Source of the DNA: Alteromonas aestuariivivens
Lineage (GTDB): Bacteria; Pseudomonadota; Gammaproteobacteria; Enterobacterales; Alteromonadaceae
Length of the DNA: 64,000 nt
NCBI RefSeq assembly: GCF_003367475.1
Contig: NZ_QRHA01000007.1
Coordinates: 124,001 to 188,000 of the forward strand
Direction: 5' to 3'
Positions 9,567 through 17,665 of this stretch are shown in pieces. Both the position numbers and the translations under genes were made by a program. The notes below the pieces were generated by a model. It did no database searches. It was not told the origin of the DNA and saw only the letters and a list, made by a program, of their open reading frames with translations. Position 1 is the stretch's first letter, and each line of letters starts with the position of its first letter.

Positions 9567-9798
9567 ATATTTGCCGTTAGTTAAGCTGTAACACCATTTC
9601 AAAAGCGCTTTTCTCATCACACCGCATGTTTCACCATTCTTTATCTATTGTGCTGACAGATTTCAGCCAGCTTTCACCCATTGATGATTCAATAATTGTT
9701 AAACATGTGAACGATATTACATAGAAATGATGTATGTCGGCTTTGCTATCGTTAGGTAGGAGTTGGCGAACATTGCTGGGAACTGGTGCGGATTAGGC

Positions 9799-9804
9799 TA
9801 TAAT
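9799..9804 (+). promoter_or_regulatory. Candidate -10 element of the TonB2-type operon
   Basis: A perfect TATAAT, with only a poor -35 (TTGCTG at 9773-9778, spacing 20), about 240 bp before the DUF3450 gene. The gap 9567-10044 otherwise contains no gene; a 12-bp palindrome AAAAGCGCTTTT is at 9601-9612. Confidence 0.35.
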
Positions 9805-10044
9805 TTAGGCCGATTTTTTAAAAAGGTGGTTATCGCTTAAGCAGTTGTCTGTGTAGGCAATGCTGTTAAAAGCAGGTTACTTGACTCCTTCCGCTATTCC
9901 ATGTGACTATTGGATGTTCGTAGCATTGACCGAGTCATGGCAACGGCTACCTTCCTACAACGAAAATTGTAAAAGTTTTAATACGCCCCTTGCCCGGAAC
10001 TTTTCTCCGTAGCGAGGATTCAAATAAGAAATTGGTTGGGAACT

Positions 10045-10818
10045 ATGTCCAAAATGAGCAAGAGAACTCTTATTGCTTCTACTGTCATGGGCGCATTTGC
10101 ACTGACAGCTAGTACAGCCGTCTCTGCAGACCTTCTTAGCGATCTTCATAACGAAGAAGCTAAGATCCACACGGCAGCAGCAAAATCTCAAGAAAAAATC
10201 AACGCGTTATTCGAACAGTCACAGGATTTGCTGGTTGAGTATCGTCAGGTTATTGACGAAACTGAAAATCTGAAAATCTACAACGATTACATTGCCAGCC
10301 TGGTTGCTGATCAGCAACGCAGCATTGATTCTCTGCAACGTCAAATCGACAGCATCGAAGAAACCAAGCAAGGTATCGTTCCTTTGATGTTCCGCATGAT
10401 CGACAGCTTAGAGAAATTCATTGAGTTGGACGTTCCAATCAACATCGACGAGCGTCGTGAGCGTGTTTCACGCCTGCGTGACCTGATGGCCAACTCAAAC
10501 GTTACTGTATCCGAGCAGTTTCGTCAGGTTATCGAAGCTTATCTGGTAGAAGTAGAATACGGCACACGTATCCAATCTTATCAGGGCACCATTGACGTAA
10601 GTGGCACTGAAGTTACAGTTGATTTCTTCAATCTTGGCCGTACCGCTTTGATGGCATTGTCTCTTGATCAAAACCATGCTTGGGTTTGGGATAACGACGC
10701 CCGCGTTTGGCAAGAACTGGGTGAAGAATATCTGAACGCAGTTGTTGATGCAGTGAAAATGGCCAACAACGTCATTCCACCTGACCTCATCAAACTACCT
10801 ATCAAAGCAGCGGAGTAA
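10045..10818 (+). CDS. DUF3450 periplasmic protein of the TonB2-type operon
   Basis: Exported protein of the DUF3450 family, regularly found as the first gene of TonB2-type operons. Signal peptide ends at about VSA/DLLSD; residues 30-130 are predicted coiled coil rich in Q, E and R, followed by a globular C-terminal half. The biochemical role is not established; it probably forms a periplasmic part of the energising complex. The ATG at 10045 is chosen over a TTG at 10036; an ATG at 10054 is also possible. The stop lies 6 bp before the next gene. Confidence 0.88.
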   Translation: MSKMSKRTLIASTVMGAFALTASTAVSADLLSDLHNEEAKIHTAAAKSQEKINALFEQSQDLLVEYRQVIDETENLKIYNDYIASLVADQQRSIDSLQRQIDSIEETKQGIVPLMFRMIDSLEKFIELDVPINIDERRERVSRLRDLMANSNVTVSEQFRQVIEAYLVEVEYGTRIQSYQGTIDVSGTEVTVDFFNLGRTALMALSLDQNHAWVWDNDARVWQELGEEYLNAVVDAVKMANNVIPPDLIKLPIKAAE

Positions 10819-10824
10819 GTTTTA

Positions 10825-12183
10825 ATGAAACCAGTATTTAAATCTCTCGTCGCCGCTGCGTCGTTAGCGGTATTGGCAACCGGAGCCCAGGCTCAGGAAG
10901 CGGCTAGCCTGCAGGACCTGCTTGAGCAAGTTAAGAAAAACCGTGTTTCTGAAGCACGTATTAACGAACAGCGTGAAGCTGAGTTCCGTTCTGAGCGTGC
11001 TGACAAACAAGCGTTGTTGCGCAACGCCCAGGCACAACTGAAGGCAGAGCAGGATCGTGGTGATCGCCTGCAGAAGCAGTTCTCCGACAACGAAGTTACC
11101 ATGAACGACAAGGCTGCAGAGCTGGATCAGGCAACCGGTACCTTGGGTGAAATGTTCGGTGTAGTTCGTCAGGCGTCTTCTGAAGCTTACGGCCGTATTT
11201 CCATTTCAATCGTCAGCGCCCAGTATCCTGGCCGTGACGACTTCCTTGCGGAAATGTCTGAAGACTCTAAAGGTCTGCCAAATATTCATGAACTGGAAGA
11301 CCTGTGGTTTGCACTGCAAACTGAAATGACTGAGTCTGGTCAGGTTGTACGTTTCAATACTCAGGTTGTAAACCTGGATGGCGGTACAAGTGAGCAGGAA
11401 GTTGTTCGTGTAGGTACCTTTAACCTGGTTGGTGAAAATGGTTACCTGACGTACGACGTAGAAAACGAAGTTGTTCAGCCTTTGGGTCGCCAACCTGACA
11501 GCCACCTGGTAGGTTCAGCACAAGATTTGCTGGATACCAAATCGGGCTTCGTACCTTTTTATGCTGACCCTTCTCAAGGCGCCATTCTGGGCCTGCTGAA
11601 GCAGAAAGCAACCATGTCTGAGCGTTATCACGCGGGTGGTGTAGTAGGTTACGTGATTACCGGTATGCTGGTAATTGGTTTGCTGATCGGTATCTACAAA
11701 CTGGTAACTCTGACTGTAATGGGTGGCAAAATCCGTTCACAGCTGAAAAACCCAGGTAACCCTTCTTCTGGCAACCCACTGGGTCGTATTCTGCAGGTCT
11801 ATAAAGACAACAAAGATGCAGACGCAGAAAATCTGGAGCTGAAACTCGACGAAGCAATTCTGAAAGAACTGCCTTCTATCGAAAGCGGCATCAACGTAAT
11901 CAAGATTTTTGCAGCTATCGCTCCTCTGTTGGGTCTGTTGGGTACGGTTTTGGGTATGATTGCAACGTTCCAGACCATCACTCTGTTCGGTACTGGTGAC
12001 CCTCGTATGATGGCCGGAAGTATCTCTATGGCTCTGGTAACTACTGCTCAGGGTATTATTGCGGCTCTGCCTCTGATTCTGACTCACAGCATTGTGGCGT
12101 CTCGCAGCAAATCTATCGTTCACATTCTGGATGAGCAAACTGCGGGTATCGTAGCTGCTCATACCGAGGCGGAGAAAGCGTAA
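10825..12183 (+). CDS. ttpC: TtpC-like MotA/TolQ/ExbB proton-channel protein
   Basis: Large ExbB paralogue like Vibrio TtpC, required there for TonB2-dependent uptake. It has a signal peptide (ending at about GAQA/QEA), an Arg/Glu/Gln-rich periplasmic coiled coil (about 25-100), a periplasmic domain to about 265, then three membrane segments at about 272-293, 363-385 and 400-423 forming the MotA/TolQ/ExbB domain with GLLGTVLGMIATFQ. It is adjacent to a short ExbB and ExbD, as in Vibrio and Alteromonadales. TtpC is proposed to link the ExbB2/ExbD2/TonB2 complex to the periplasm. Confidence 0.92.
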   Translation: MKPVFKSLVAAASLAVLATGAQAQEAASLQDLLEQVKKNRVSEARINEQREAEFRSERADKQALLRNAQAQLKAEQDRGDRLQKQFSDNEVTMNDKAAELDQATGTLGEMFGVVRQASSEAYGRISISIVSAQYPGRDDFLAEMSEDSKGLPNIHELEDLWFALQTEMTESGQVVRFNTQVVNLDGGTSEQEVVRVGTFNLVGENGYLTYDVENEVVQPLGRQPDSHLVGSAQDLLDTKSGFVPFYADPSQGAILGLLKQKATMSERYHAGGVVGYVITGMLVIGLLIGIYKLVTLTVMGGKIRSQLKNPGNPSSGNPLGRILQVYKDNKDADAENLELKLDEAILKELPSIESGINVIKIFAAIAPLLGLLGTVLGMIATFQTITLFGTGDPRMMAGSISMALVTTAQGIIAALPLILTHSIVASRSKSIVHILDEQTAGIVAAHTEAEKA

Positions 12184-12184
12184 T

Positions 12185-12709
12185 ATGGGTTACCTGATTG
12201 GATTATGGGAATCGGTCAGGGACTTTATCGCTACTGGCGGTGACGTACTTTACTTCGTTGCTGCCGCGCTCTTTCTCATGTGGGTTTTAATGATTGAGCG
12301 TTACTGGTATTTAACTGGGGTATTCCCAAAGGTGAAAAAGCAAATTATCGCCAATTGGGATGCCCGCAGTGATACCACATCATGGTATGCGCATAGAATC
12401 CGTGACGCGTGGATTTCTCAGGCGTCAAATGACCTGAACGCTAGAATGCTAATCATTCGCACATTGGTAGCAATGTGTCCGCTTATCGGCCTGTTGGGTA
12501 CGGTAACCGGTATGATTGGTGTTTTTGAGACAATGGCAACCCAGGGAACCAGCAATGCCCGTCTTATGGCAGCAGGTATCTCAATGGCAACAATCCCGAC
12601 AATGGCGGGAATGGTTGCTGCGTTGTCAGGGCTGTTTATCAGTTCACGTCTCGAAGCGAAGGTGAAGCTGGCGAAAGAAGGTCTGGTTGACAGCCTGCCA
12701 CATCATTAG
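12185..12709 (+). CDS. exbB: ExbB2-type biopolymer transport protein
   Basis: Short proton-channel subunit of the TonB energiser (174 aa) in the inner membrane. Three hydrophobic segments are visible at about 19-38, 97-118 (CPLIGLLGTVTGMIGVFETM) and 138-158. The start lies one base after the ttpC stop, implying translational coupling. Together with ExbD it converts proton-motive force into TonB movement. The gene also resembles TolQ, but the neighbours point to TonB rather than Tol. Confidence 0.94.
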   Translation: MGYLIGLWESVRDFIATGGDVLYFVAAALFLMWVLMIERYWYLTGVFPKVKKQIIANWDARSDTTSWYAHRIRDAWISQASNDLNARMLIIRTLVAMCPLIGLLGTVTGMIGVFETMATQGTSNARLMAAGISMATIPTMAGMVAALSGLFISSRLEAKVKLAKEGLVDSLPHH

Positions 12710-12720
12710 AGAGAGAGATT

Positions 12721-13119
12721 ATGGCTCGAAAAGTCAGAACCGAGGAAGAAGATGCACAGATTGACATGACGCCCATGTTGGACATCGTGTTTATCATGCT
12801 GATCTTCTTTATCGTCACCACCGTTTTCGTTAAGGAAGCGGGGATTGAAGTGAATAAGCCTGACGCGAGCCGAGCGGTACTTCATAAGAACGCCAACATA
12901 TTTATCGCCATCACTGAAGATGGCGATGTATGGCTGGACAAGCGTGAAGTGTCACCGGACAGCGTTAGAGCAAATTTAGAGCGATTGTTGACCGAGCAGC
13001 CCACAGATTATGTGATCATACAGGCTGACGTAAAAGCCAAGCATGGCCTGGTTGTTGAAATCATGGACCAGGTGAAAGCGGCAGGTATTGATCGCGTTTC
13101 GGTAGCAGCAAGGGGTTAA
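12721..13119 (+). CDS. exbD: ExbD2-type biopolymer transport protein
   Basis: Single-pass inner-membrane partner of ExbB (132 aa). The N-terminal IDMTPMLDIVFIMLIFF contains the conserved membrane aspartate D21 that carries protons; a periplasmic domain follows. A GAGAGAG stretch just upstream acts as Shine-Dalgarno. It is followed by tonB after one base. Confidence 0.95.
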   Translation: MARKVRTEEEDAQIDMTPMLDIVFIMLIFFIVTTVFVKEAGIEVNKPDASRAVLHKNANIFIAITEDGDVWLDKREVSPDSVRANLERLLTEQPTDYVIIQADVKAKHGLVVEIMDQVKAAGIDRVSVAARG

Positions 13120-13120
13120 G

Positions 13121-13732
13121 ATGGCACGATTTATCGTATCTATATTAATAGGTGCTGCTGTAGCATTTGGTTTGTTTGTGTTGATGGCAAAGTTGATTGA
13201 AAACTCTGCCCGCCCGGCAGACGAAGTGCCGGAAGCACCGGTAATTGATATCGTCATGCAGGAGCCGGACGACGACGTACAGACACGTACCCGTGTTCCG
13301 CCTCCACCACCGCCTCCGCCACAGCAGCCGCCGAAAATGCAGCCTGTTGAACCAGAGGAAGCTGAGCCTAATACCGACGGTTTTAGCCTCAATATTCCAC
13401 AGGTTGATACCGGAGGCGTAGGCATTAACATTGGTGCAGTGGGTGCAATGCAGAGCGACGGTGAAGCAACACCAATCGTTCGTATCGATCCAAAGTATCC
13501 GCCTGAAGCTGCGCGTGATGGCAAAGAAGGCTGGGTAAGGCTTCAGTTCACCATCAACGAGGTGGGTGGAGTCGAAGACATTGAAGTACTTGATGCCGAC
13601 CCCAAGCGTATTTTCGATCGTGAAGCACGTCGTGCTCTGCGCAAGTGGAAATACAAGCCTAAAATTGTAGATGGTAAGGCTGTTCGACAGGAAAACATGT
13701 TCGTACAGCTGGACTTTAAACTGGAGCAATGA
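13121..13732 (+). CDS. tonB: TonB2-type energy transducer
   Basis: Periplasm-spanning protein that contacts TonB boxes of outer-membrane receptors. It has an N-terminal membrane anchor (about 4-24), a short proline-rich linker with eight consecutive prolines at 60-67, and a C-terminal TonB domain (about 120-203) with YPPEAARDGKEGWVRLQF. At 203 residues it is compact, as usual for TonB2. It probably serves the two receptors upstream, and possibly the thiamine receptor and the fourth receptor, since no other tonB is in the window. Confidence 0.94.
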   Translation: MARFIVSILIGAAVAFGLFVLMAKLIENSARPADEVPEAPVIDIVMQEPDDDVQTRTRVPPPPPPPPQQPPKMQPVEPEEAEPNTDGFSLNIPQVDTGGVGINIGAVGAMQSDGEATPIVRIDPKYPPEAARDGKEGWVRLQFTINEVGGVEDIEVLDADPKRIFDREARRALRKWKYKPKIVDGKAVRQENMFVQLDFKLEQ

Positions 13733-15003
13733 TCATGATGAAACGTACATTCAAAATGTCAGCCGTTGCTTTGGTGATGGGAGTTGGCTCTGTACTGGCC
13801 GCTCCTGCAGTCCTGGCACAGTCTGCTTTGCCGGTTGAATGCCCGGGTTACGAGCGCGGTAAAACGCAGCTGGTTGGCGAGCGTACTGGTAAGAAGGTTA
13901 ACGCGGCTTTTGAAGCATACAACCAGGACCTGGTAGACGAAGCTTTGCAAATTCTGATCGACATTGATCCTTCAGATGATTTTGATAAGGCTTACGTTGG
14001 TCGCTTCATCGGTAATTTGCTTGCAGCAAAGGAAGGCGAGGGTACAAAGGCACTTGGATATCTGAAAAGTGCCGTTGAACCAAAAGTACTGAACGATACC
14101 GAACATTCTCAAACACTGAAGTTGTTGGGTGATTTGAGTATGCAGGAGCAGAAGTACACTGATGCCGTAAAGTGGTACGACAAATGGATGGAGTTTACCT
14201 GTAAACAGGATCCTGACGTTTACACTCGTATGGGGCAGGCGTTTTACGAGTCCAAACAGCTGGATAAAATGATTGAGCCACTGGACAAAGCCATTGCTTT
14301 GTACGAAGAGCCCAACAAGAATCCGTACGTCCTGAAGCTTACTTCGTTCTATGAACGTAAGATGTACCCTCAAACGGTAGCCGTAGCAGAAGAACTGGTT
14401 CGCCATTTCCCTGAAACGGGTCGTTGGTGGTCGCAGCTTGGGTTGTTCTACATGCTGGTGGAAGACTACAAGAAGGCACTGTCTACGTTTGAGATTGCGT
14501 ATCAGCGTGGATTCCTTGATAAGGAAAACCAAATCAAGGCATTGGCACAGTTGTACTCGACCAATGATATTCCTTACAAAGCTGCCAAGCTTTTGGAAAA
14601 GCACGTCGCTTCAGGCATGTTGAAAGACGATGCTGAAATGCTGGCAAATATTGCTAACTCCTATCACCAGTCCAGAGATTATGTGACTGCAGCTAACTAT
14701 TATGCAAAAGCTGCGGAAAAAACTCAGGATCCGGAGTACTACCGTAAGCAGGGCACCTTGCTGCTGGTTGCGGAAGATTACAAAGGAGCCATCAAGGCAT
14801 TGCAGAATGCCCTTGAGCGTGGTGCGGACGATGTGGGTAAAATCCACTTCTCTTTGATGGAAGCGAATTTCTACGCGGGTGACTTTAAAGGTGCTTATGA
14901 GCACGTAGTTGAAGCGAAGAAAGACAAAACCATACGCCGTAACGCGGCTGCATGGGAACCTTATATCAAGGAAAAAGCAAAGAACCGCGGTATTTCCTTA
15001 TAA
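13729..15003 (+). CDS. TPR protein of the TonB2-type operon
   Basis: Exported tetratricopeptide-repeat protein (424 aa) ending the operon. Signal peptide to about VLAQ; TPR-like helical pairs run from about 50 to 400 (for example GRWWSQLGLFYMLVEDYKKAL). The ATG overlaps the tonB stop by four bases, implying coupling. Similar TPR genes end TonB2-type operons in Vibrio and Alteromonadales; a scaffold role in the periplasm is likely but unproven. A second ATG at 13735 may be the true start. Confidence 0.88.
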   Translation: MIMMKRTFKMSAVALVMGVGSVLAAPAVLAQSALPVECPGYERGKTQLVGERTGKKVNAAFEAYNQDLVDEALQILIDIDPSDDFDKAYVGRFIGNLLAAKEGEGTKALGYLKSAVEPKVLNDTEHSQTLKLLGDLSMQEQKYTDAVKWYDKWMEFTCKQDPDVYTRMGQAFYESKQLDKMIEPLDKAIALYEEPNKNPYVLKLTSFYERKMYPQTVAVAEELVRHFPETGRWWSQLGLFYMLVEDYKKALSTFEIAYQRGFLDKENQIKALAQLYSTNDIPYKAAKLLEKHVASGMLKDDAEMLANIANSYHQSRDYVTAANYYAKAAEKTQDPEYYRKQGTLLLVAEDYKGAIKALQNALERGADDVGKIHFSLMEANFYAGDFKGAYEHVVEAKKDKTIRRNAAAWEPYIKEKAKNRGISL

Positions 15004-15016
15004 TCGCGTTTAGATG

Positions 15017-15047
15017 AAAAAAGCCCCTGATTAAGGGGCTTTTTTGT
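15017..15047 (+). terminator. Intrinsic terminator of the TonB2-type operon
   Basis: AGCCCCT and AGGGGCT arms with loop GATTA, flanked by A-rich sequence on the left and six T on the right, so it may also act on the convergent tmcA transcript. Confidence 0.93.
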
Positions 15048-15060
15048 GTCTGCGTATTTT

Positions 15061-17163
15061 TCAAGATTCACCGCTGAACAAATCGGGGTAAACGCGTTTT
15101 AGTTCCAATCGTATAGCATTTATAAACTCCCTGTGTCCCTTCATCCGGTGTCGTTTCACCAGTTCGGGGATTGTTAACCGGTTAAGGAACGTATCTGCAA
15201 TTATTGGGGAAACCCGGGTATTCACCGAGGTGCGATAAGCGATCCAAAATCCGCTTCCTCCCATCTGTTCCAGATTACGGAAGCCTGCAACGAACTGTTT
15301 AACTCGCCTCAGATGCAAGGCTTCGGCTATTGGGTGGGTAAATTGAGCGCCGTTTATAATTGTGGAATGTGTGCCATTTAAAGACGCACCATAGCCATTC
15401 TGTGCGTCATAGCATCCTAGGGCGGTAATGTAATCGTGGTTTAGCCTGCCGGTGCTCATGCCCATTAGAATGCTCTTTTCTCCACTGGATTTATCAGGTT
15501 TATGACCAATGCGGTAGATACCAAAATTATTTCTTTCCCAAAAACGAATAAGGGGTCTGGTTGCGCCGAATGACGTGATGACCGCGTCGATGTTTTGTGT
15601 TCGGGCCAGCTCAGTAATGTGAGCCAACAGTTGGCTCCCGAGACCCTTGTGTTGCAGGGAAGGAACTACCGCAACGCGATTTATTCGCCAGTAGTTAAGG
15701 CATGCTATGGCTGGGTCCGCACTGATTAGTGCTAGAGCCTGGGCACCAAGGTGGCCTTTAACCCTGCGCTTGCCGCTTGCAATGCCGTCAGCAACTTCTT
15801 TCAGTTTGAAACCGCCTTCGACGCTTAGAGCGGCCGCCCCAATCAGCCTTTCACCCTGTTCCATGGTAATACATAGGCTGTCGGGTGAATCTGCAAGTCG
15901 CATCATATCGTCTGGAGTGGTCTGGTAGTGCGCGATTTTGAGCAAACTCATTGTTTGCAGCAGCAGCGCATCATCCATTTCGGAAAAGGGCAGGCAGCGG
16001 ATTCGAAAAGTTTCAACGGATGGTGCAGGGAGCTCTCGGCTTGCTGATTCATAGTTAAGCCATCGGTTTAGAAATGGTTCGATAAAGTCGTTATCTGACC
16101 AGCGGATCGGCGCGGTTAGTTCAAAACCTGCAATCTGATAACGGCGTTTCAGCCAAGGTATGAAACGGGTCAAAAAGCCTTGGCCGGAACCCTCGTAACC
16201 GGAGGTTGTAGTGGCAAGCAGCAATTTTTCACCTTTTGGACAAAGTGCTTTTAGTACTGGCAAAGGCAGTGATGCAGCTTCATCAATGATTAACATTGCA
16301 TGAGTCTGGTTTAACATTTTTGGGTTGTCTGGAGCCAGCCAGGTGACCCGTGCTTTGGTGCCAGTGTGTTCATAACATCGCTTGGTTAACATGCGGTATT
16401 GATGGGTTGTTGTAGAAAATGCGGCAAAGAAACTGTTGGTTGAATCCTGTAGGGGGCCAACCAAGGTGACATTCGTACCCCTGTTCAGGAATTGCTGTGC
16501 TATCAGACCAAGTAAATAGGATTTCCCACGCCCTCGGGGGGCAGATAATGTTACTACCCGGGAATGGGTATCGAATGCTGCCAATATAGCCTGATAGACT
16601 TGGGCCTGCTCCGAATTTGCAAAGTTGTCTTTACGGTATTGATGGTTATCGGAAGTTCGGCGAGGAGCCAGTTTCAGGTTGTTTTCCTGCCATATTGAAA
16701 CATGGGTCTCTGATTTAAGTCCGGTAACAAAGCTCGCTATTGTGCGGCTTCGTTCGAGTATATGGCCAAAGCTTAAAAAATGTGGGGGGGCGGTGCTGCG
16801 GTGTCTGGGCCAGTCGTCAAATGGCGGACACAGGATAATCATGCTGCCCGCACCTTTAAGTGTGCCGGAAAGGGCAAGTAGCGCATTTGGGCGAAAGTCA
16901 CAAAAGGCATCGTAAATCACGATGTCGTACTCCTGCCCCAATACGTTGCGATAAAGGCGCACTGGTCGTTGGATATCACCGGCATCGGGCAGGTTACCGA
17001 GCACGCAGATTTTGTGCTCCTCATTCAATAGGGCTATTAAAGCGGTTGCCTGCCTGTAGCACCAATCACGTCCGGCGCTGATGATTAAGAGCTGGCGCCG
17101 AAATTCACGCGTGTCGTGCTGCAGCGGCAGGCGTATCCATTCCAGTACGCTCTCAAAAGCCAT
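15061..17163 (-). CDS. tmcA: tRNA(Met) cytidine acetyltransferase TmcA
   Basis: Acetylates the wobble cytidine (ac4C34) of elongator tRNA-Met using acetyl-CoA and ATP, preventing misreading of isoleucine codons. Domain order matches: N-terminal DUF1726-like region, a P-loop ATPase part with SAPRGRGKSYLL (about 205-216) and Walker B-like LIIDEAASLP, then a GNAT acetyltransferase domain (VVPSLQHKGLGSQLL). 700 aa, near the 671 of E. coli. The ATG at 17163 is preferred; an in-frame GTG lies six bases upstream. It is divergent from a thioesterase gene. Confidence 0.95.
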   Translation of the reverse strand: MAFESVLEWIRLPLQHDTREFRRQLLIISAGRDWCYRQATALIALLNEEHKICVLGNLPDAGDIQRPVRLYRNVLGQEYDIVIYDAFCDFRPNALLALSGTLKGAGSMIILCPPFDDWPRHRSTAPPHFLSFGHILERSRTIASFVTGLKSETHVSIWQENNLKLAPRRTSDNHQYRKDNFANSEQAQVYQAILAAFDTHSRVVTLSAPRGRGKSYLLGLIAQQFLNRGTNVTLVGPLQDSTNSFFAAFSTTTHQYRMLTKRCYEHTGTKARVTWLAPDNPKMLNQTHAMLIIDEAASLPLPVLKALCPKGEKLLLATTTSGYEGSGQGFLTRFIPWLKRRYQIAGFELTAPIRWSDNDFIEPFLNRWLNYESASRELPAPSVETFRIRCLPFSEMDDALLLQTMSLLKIAHYQTTPDDMMRLADSPDSLCITMEQGERLIGAAALSVEGGFKLKEVADGIASGKRRVKGHLGAQALALISADPAIACLNYWRINRVAVVPSLQHKGLGSQLLAHITELARTQNIDAVITSFGATRPLIRFWERNNFGIYRIGHKPDKSSGEKSILMGMSTGRLNHDYITALGCYDAQNGYGASLNGTHSTIINGAQFTHPIAEALHLRRVKQFVAGFRNLEQMGGSGFWIAYRTSVNTRVSPIIADTFLNRLTIPELVKRHRMKGHREFINAIRLELKRVYPDLFSGES

Positions 17164-17230
17164 GAACACCCATATTGAATTAACGTATAATTAAAAATGC
17201 AATTTTAACCACTATTAAAAAGGAATACGA

Positions 17231-17656
17231 ATGCGCTTTTTATCCCGGCGACTGGTAATGCCCAGTGATCTTAATTATGCCGGTTCCTTATTTGGCGGCA
17301 GGGCCCTGGAATGGATTGATGAAGAGTCAGCCATATACGCTATCTGCCAGCTTGAAACCAATTGTCTGGTTACTAAGCACATAGGGGCAATCTCTTTTGA
17401 ATCTCCGGCAATGCAGGGGGATATTGTGGAGTTTGGTCTTGAAACTCAGTCTGTGGGCCGAACTTCCATCACGGTTACCTGCCTGGTACGAAACAAAGCG
17501 ACCAAGAAAACCATTTGTCTGGCGGATGACATCGTGTTCGTGAAGCTTGATCCCGAGACCCGGGAACCGGCGCCCCACGGCAAGACTCTGGAAGGGCTAA
17601 AAGCGCAAACTGAAAGGGAACTTCGCAGCCTTAATCTGTATCCGAGCGAAAGCTAA
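17231..17656 (+). CDS. Hotdog-fold acyl-CoA thioesterase (YciA/BFIT-like)
   Basis: Cytoplasmic acyl-CoA hydrolase candidate of 141 aa with a single hotdog domain. The family stretch DLNYAGSLFGGRALEWIDE (about 13-31) contains the Gly-Gly and Asp of the active-site helix, and VGRTSITV is the second typical strand. Substrate chain length cannot be inferred. Shine-Dalgarno AAGGA precedes the ATG. Divergent from tmcA and convergent with the AraC-HDOD gene. Confidence 0.88.
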   Translation: MRFLSRRLVMPSDLNYAGSLFGGRALEWIDEESAIYAICQLETNCLVTKHIGAISFESPAMQGDIVEFGLETQSVGRTSITVTCLVRNKATKKTICLADDIVFVKLDPETREPAPHGKTLEGLKAQTERELRSLNLYPSES

Positions 17657-17665
17657 CAGCCGGGG

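Noticed and set aside
12976..13524. 182-codon minus-strand frame
   Set aside because: Antisense to exbD and tonB; the Gly-rich part mirrors the proline run of TonB.
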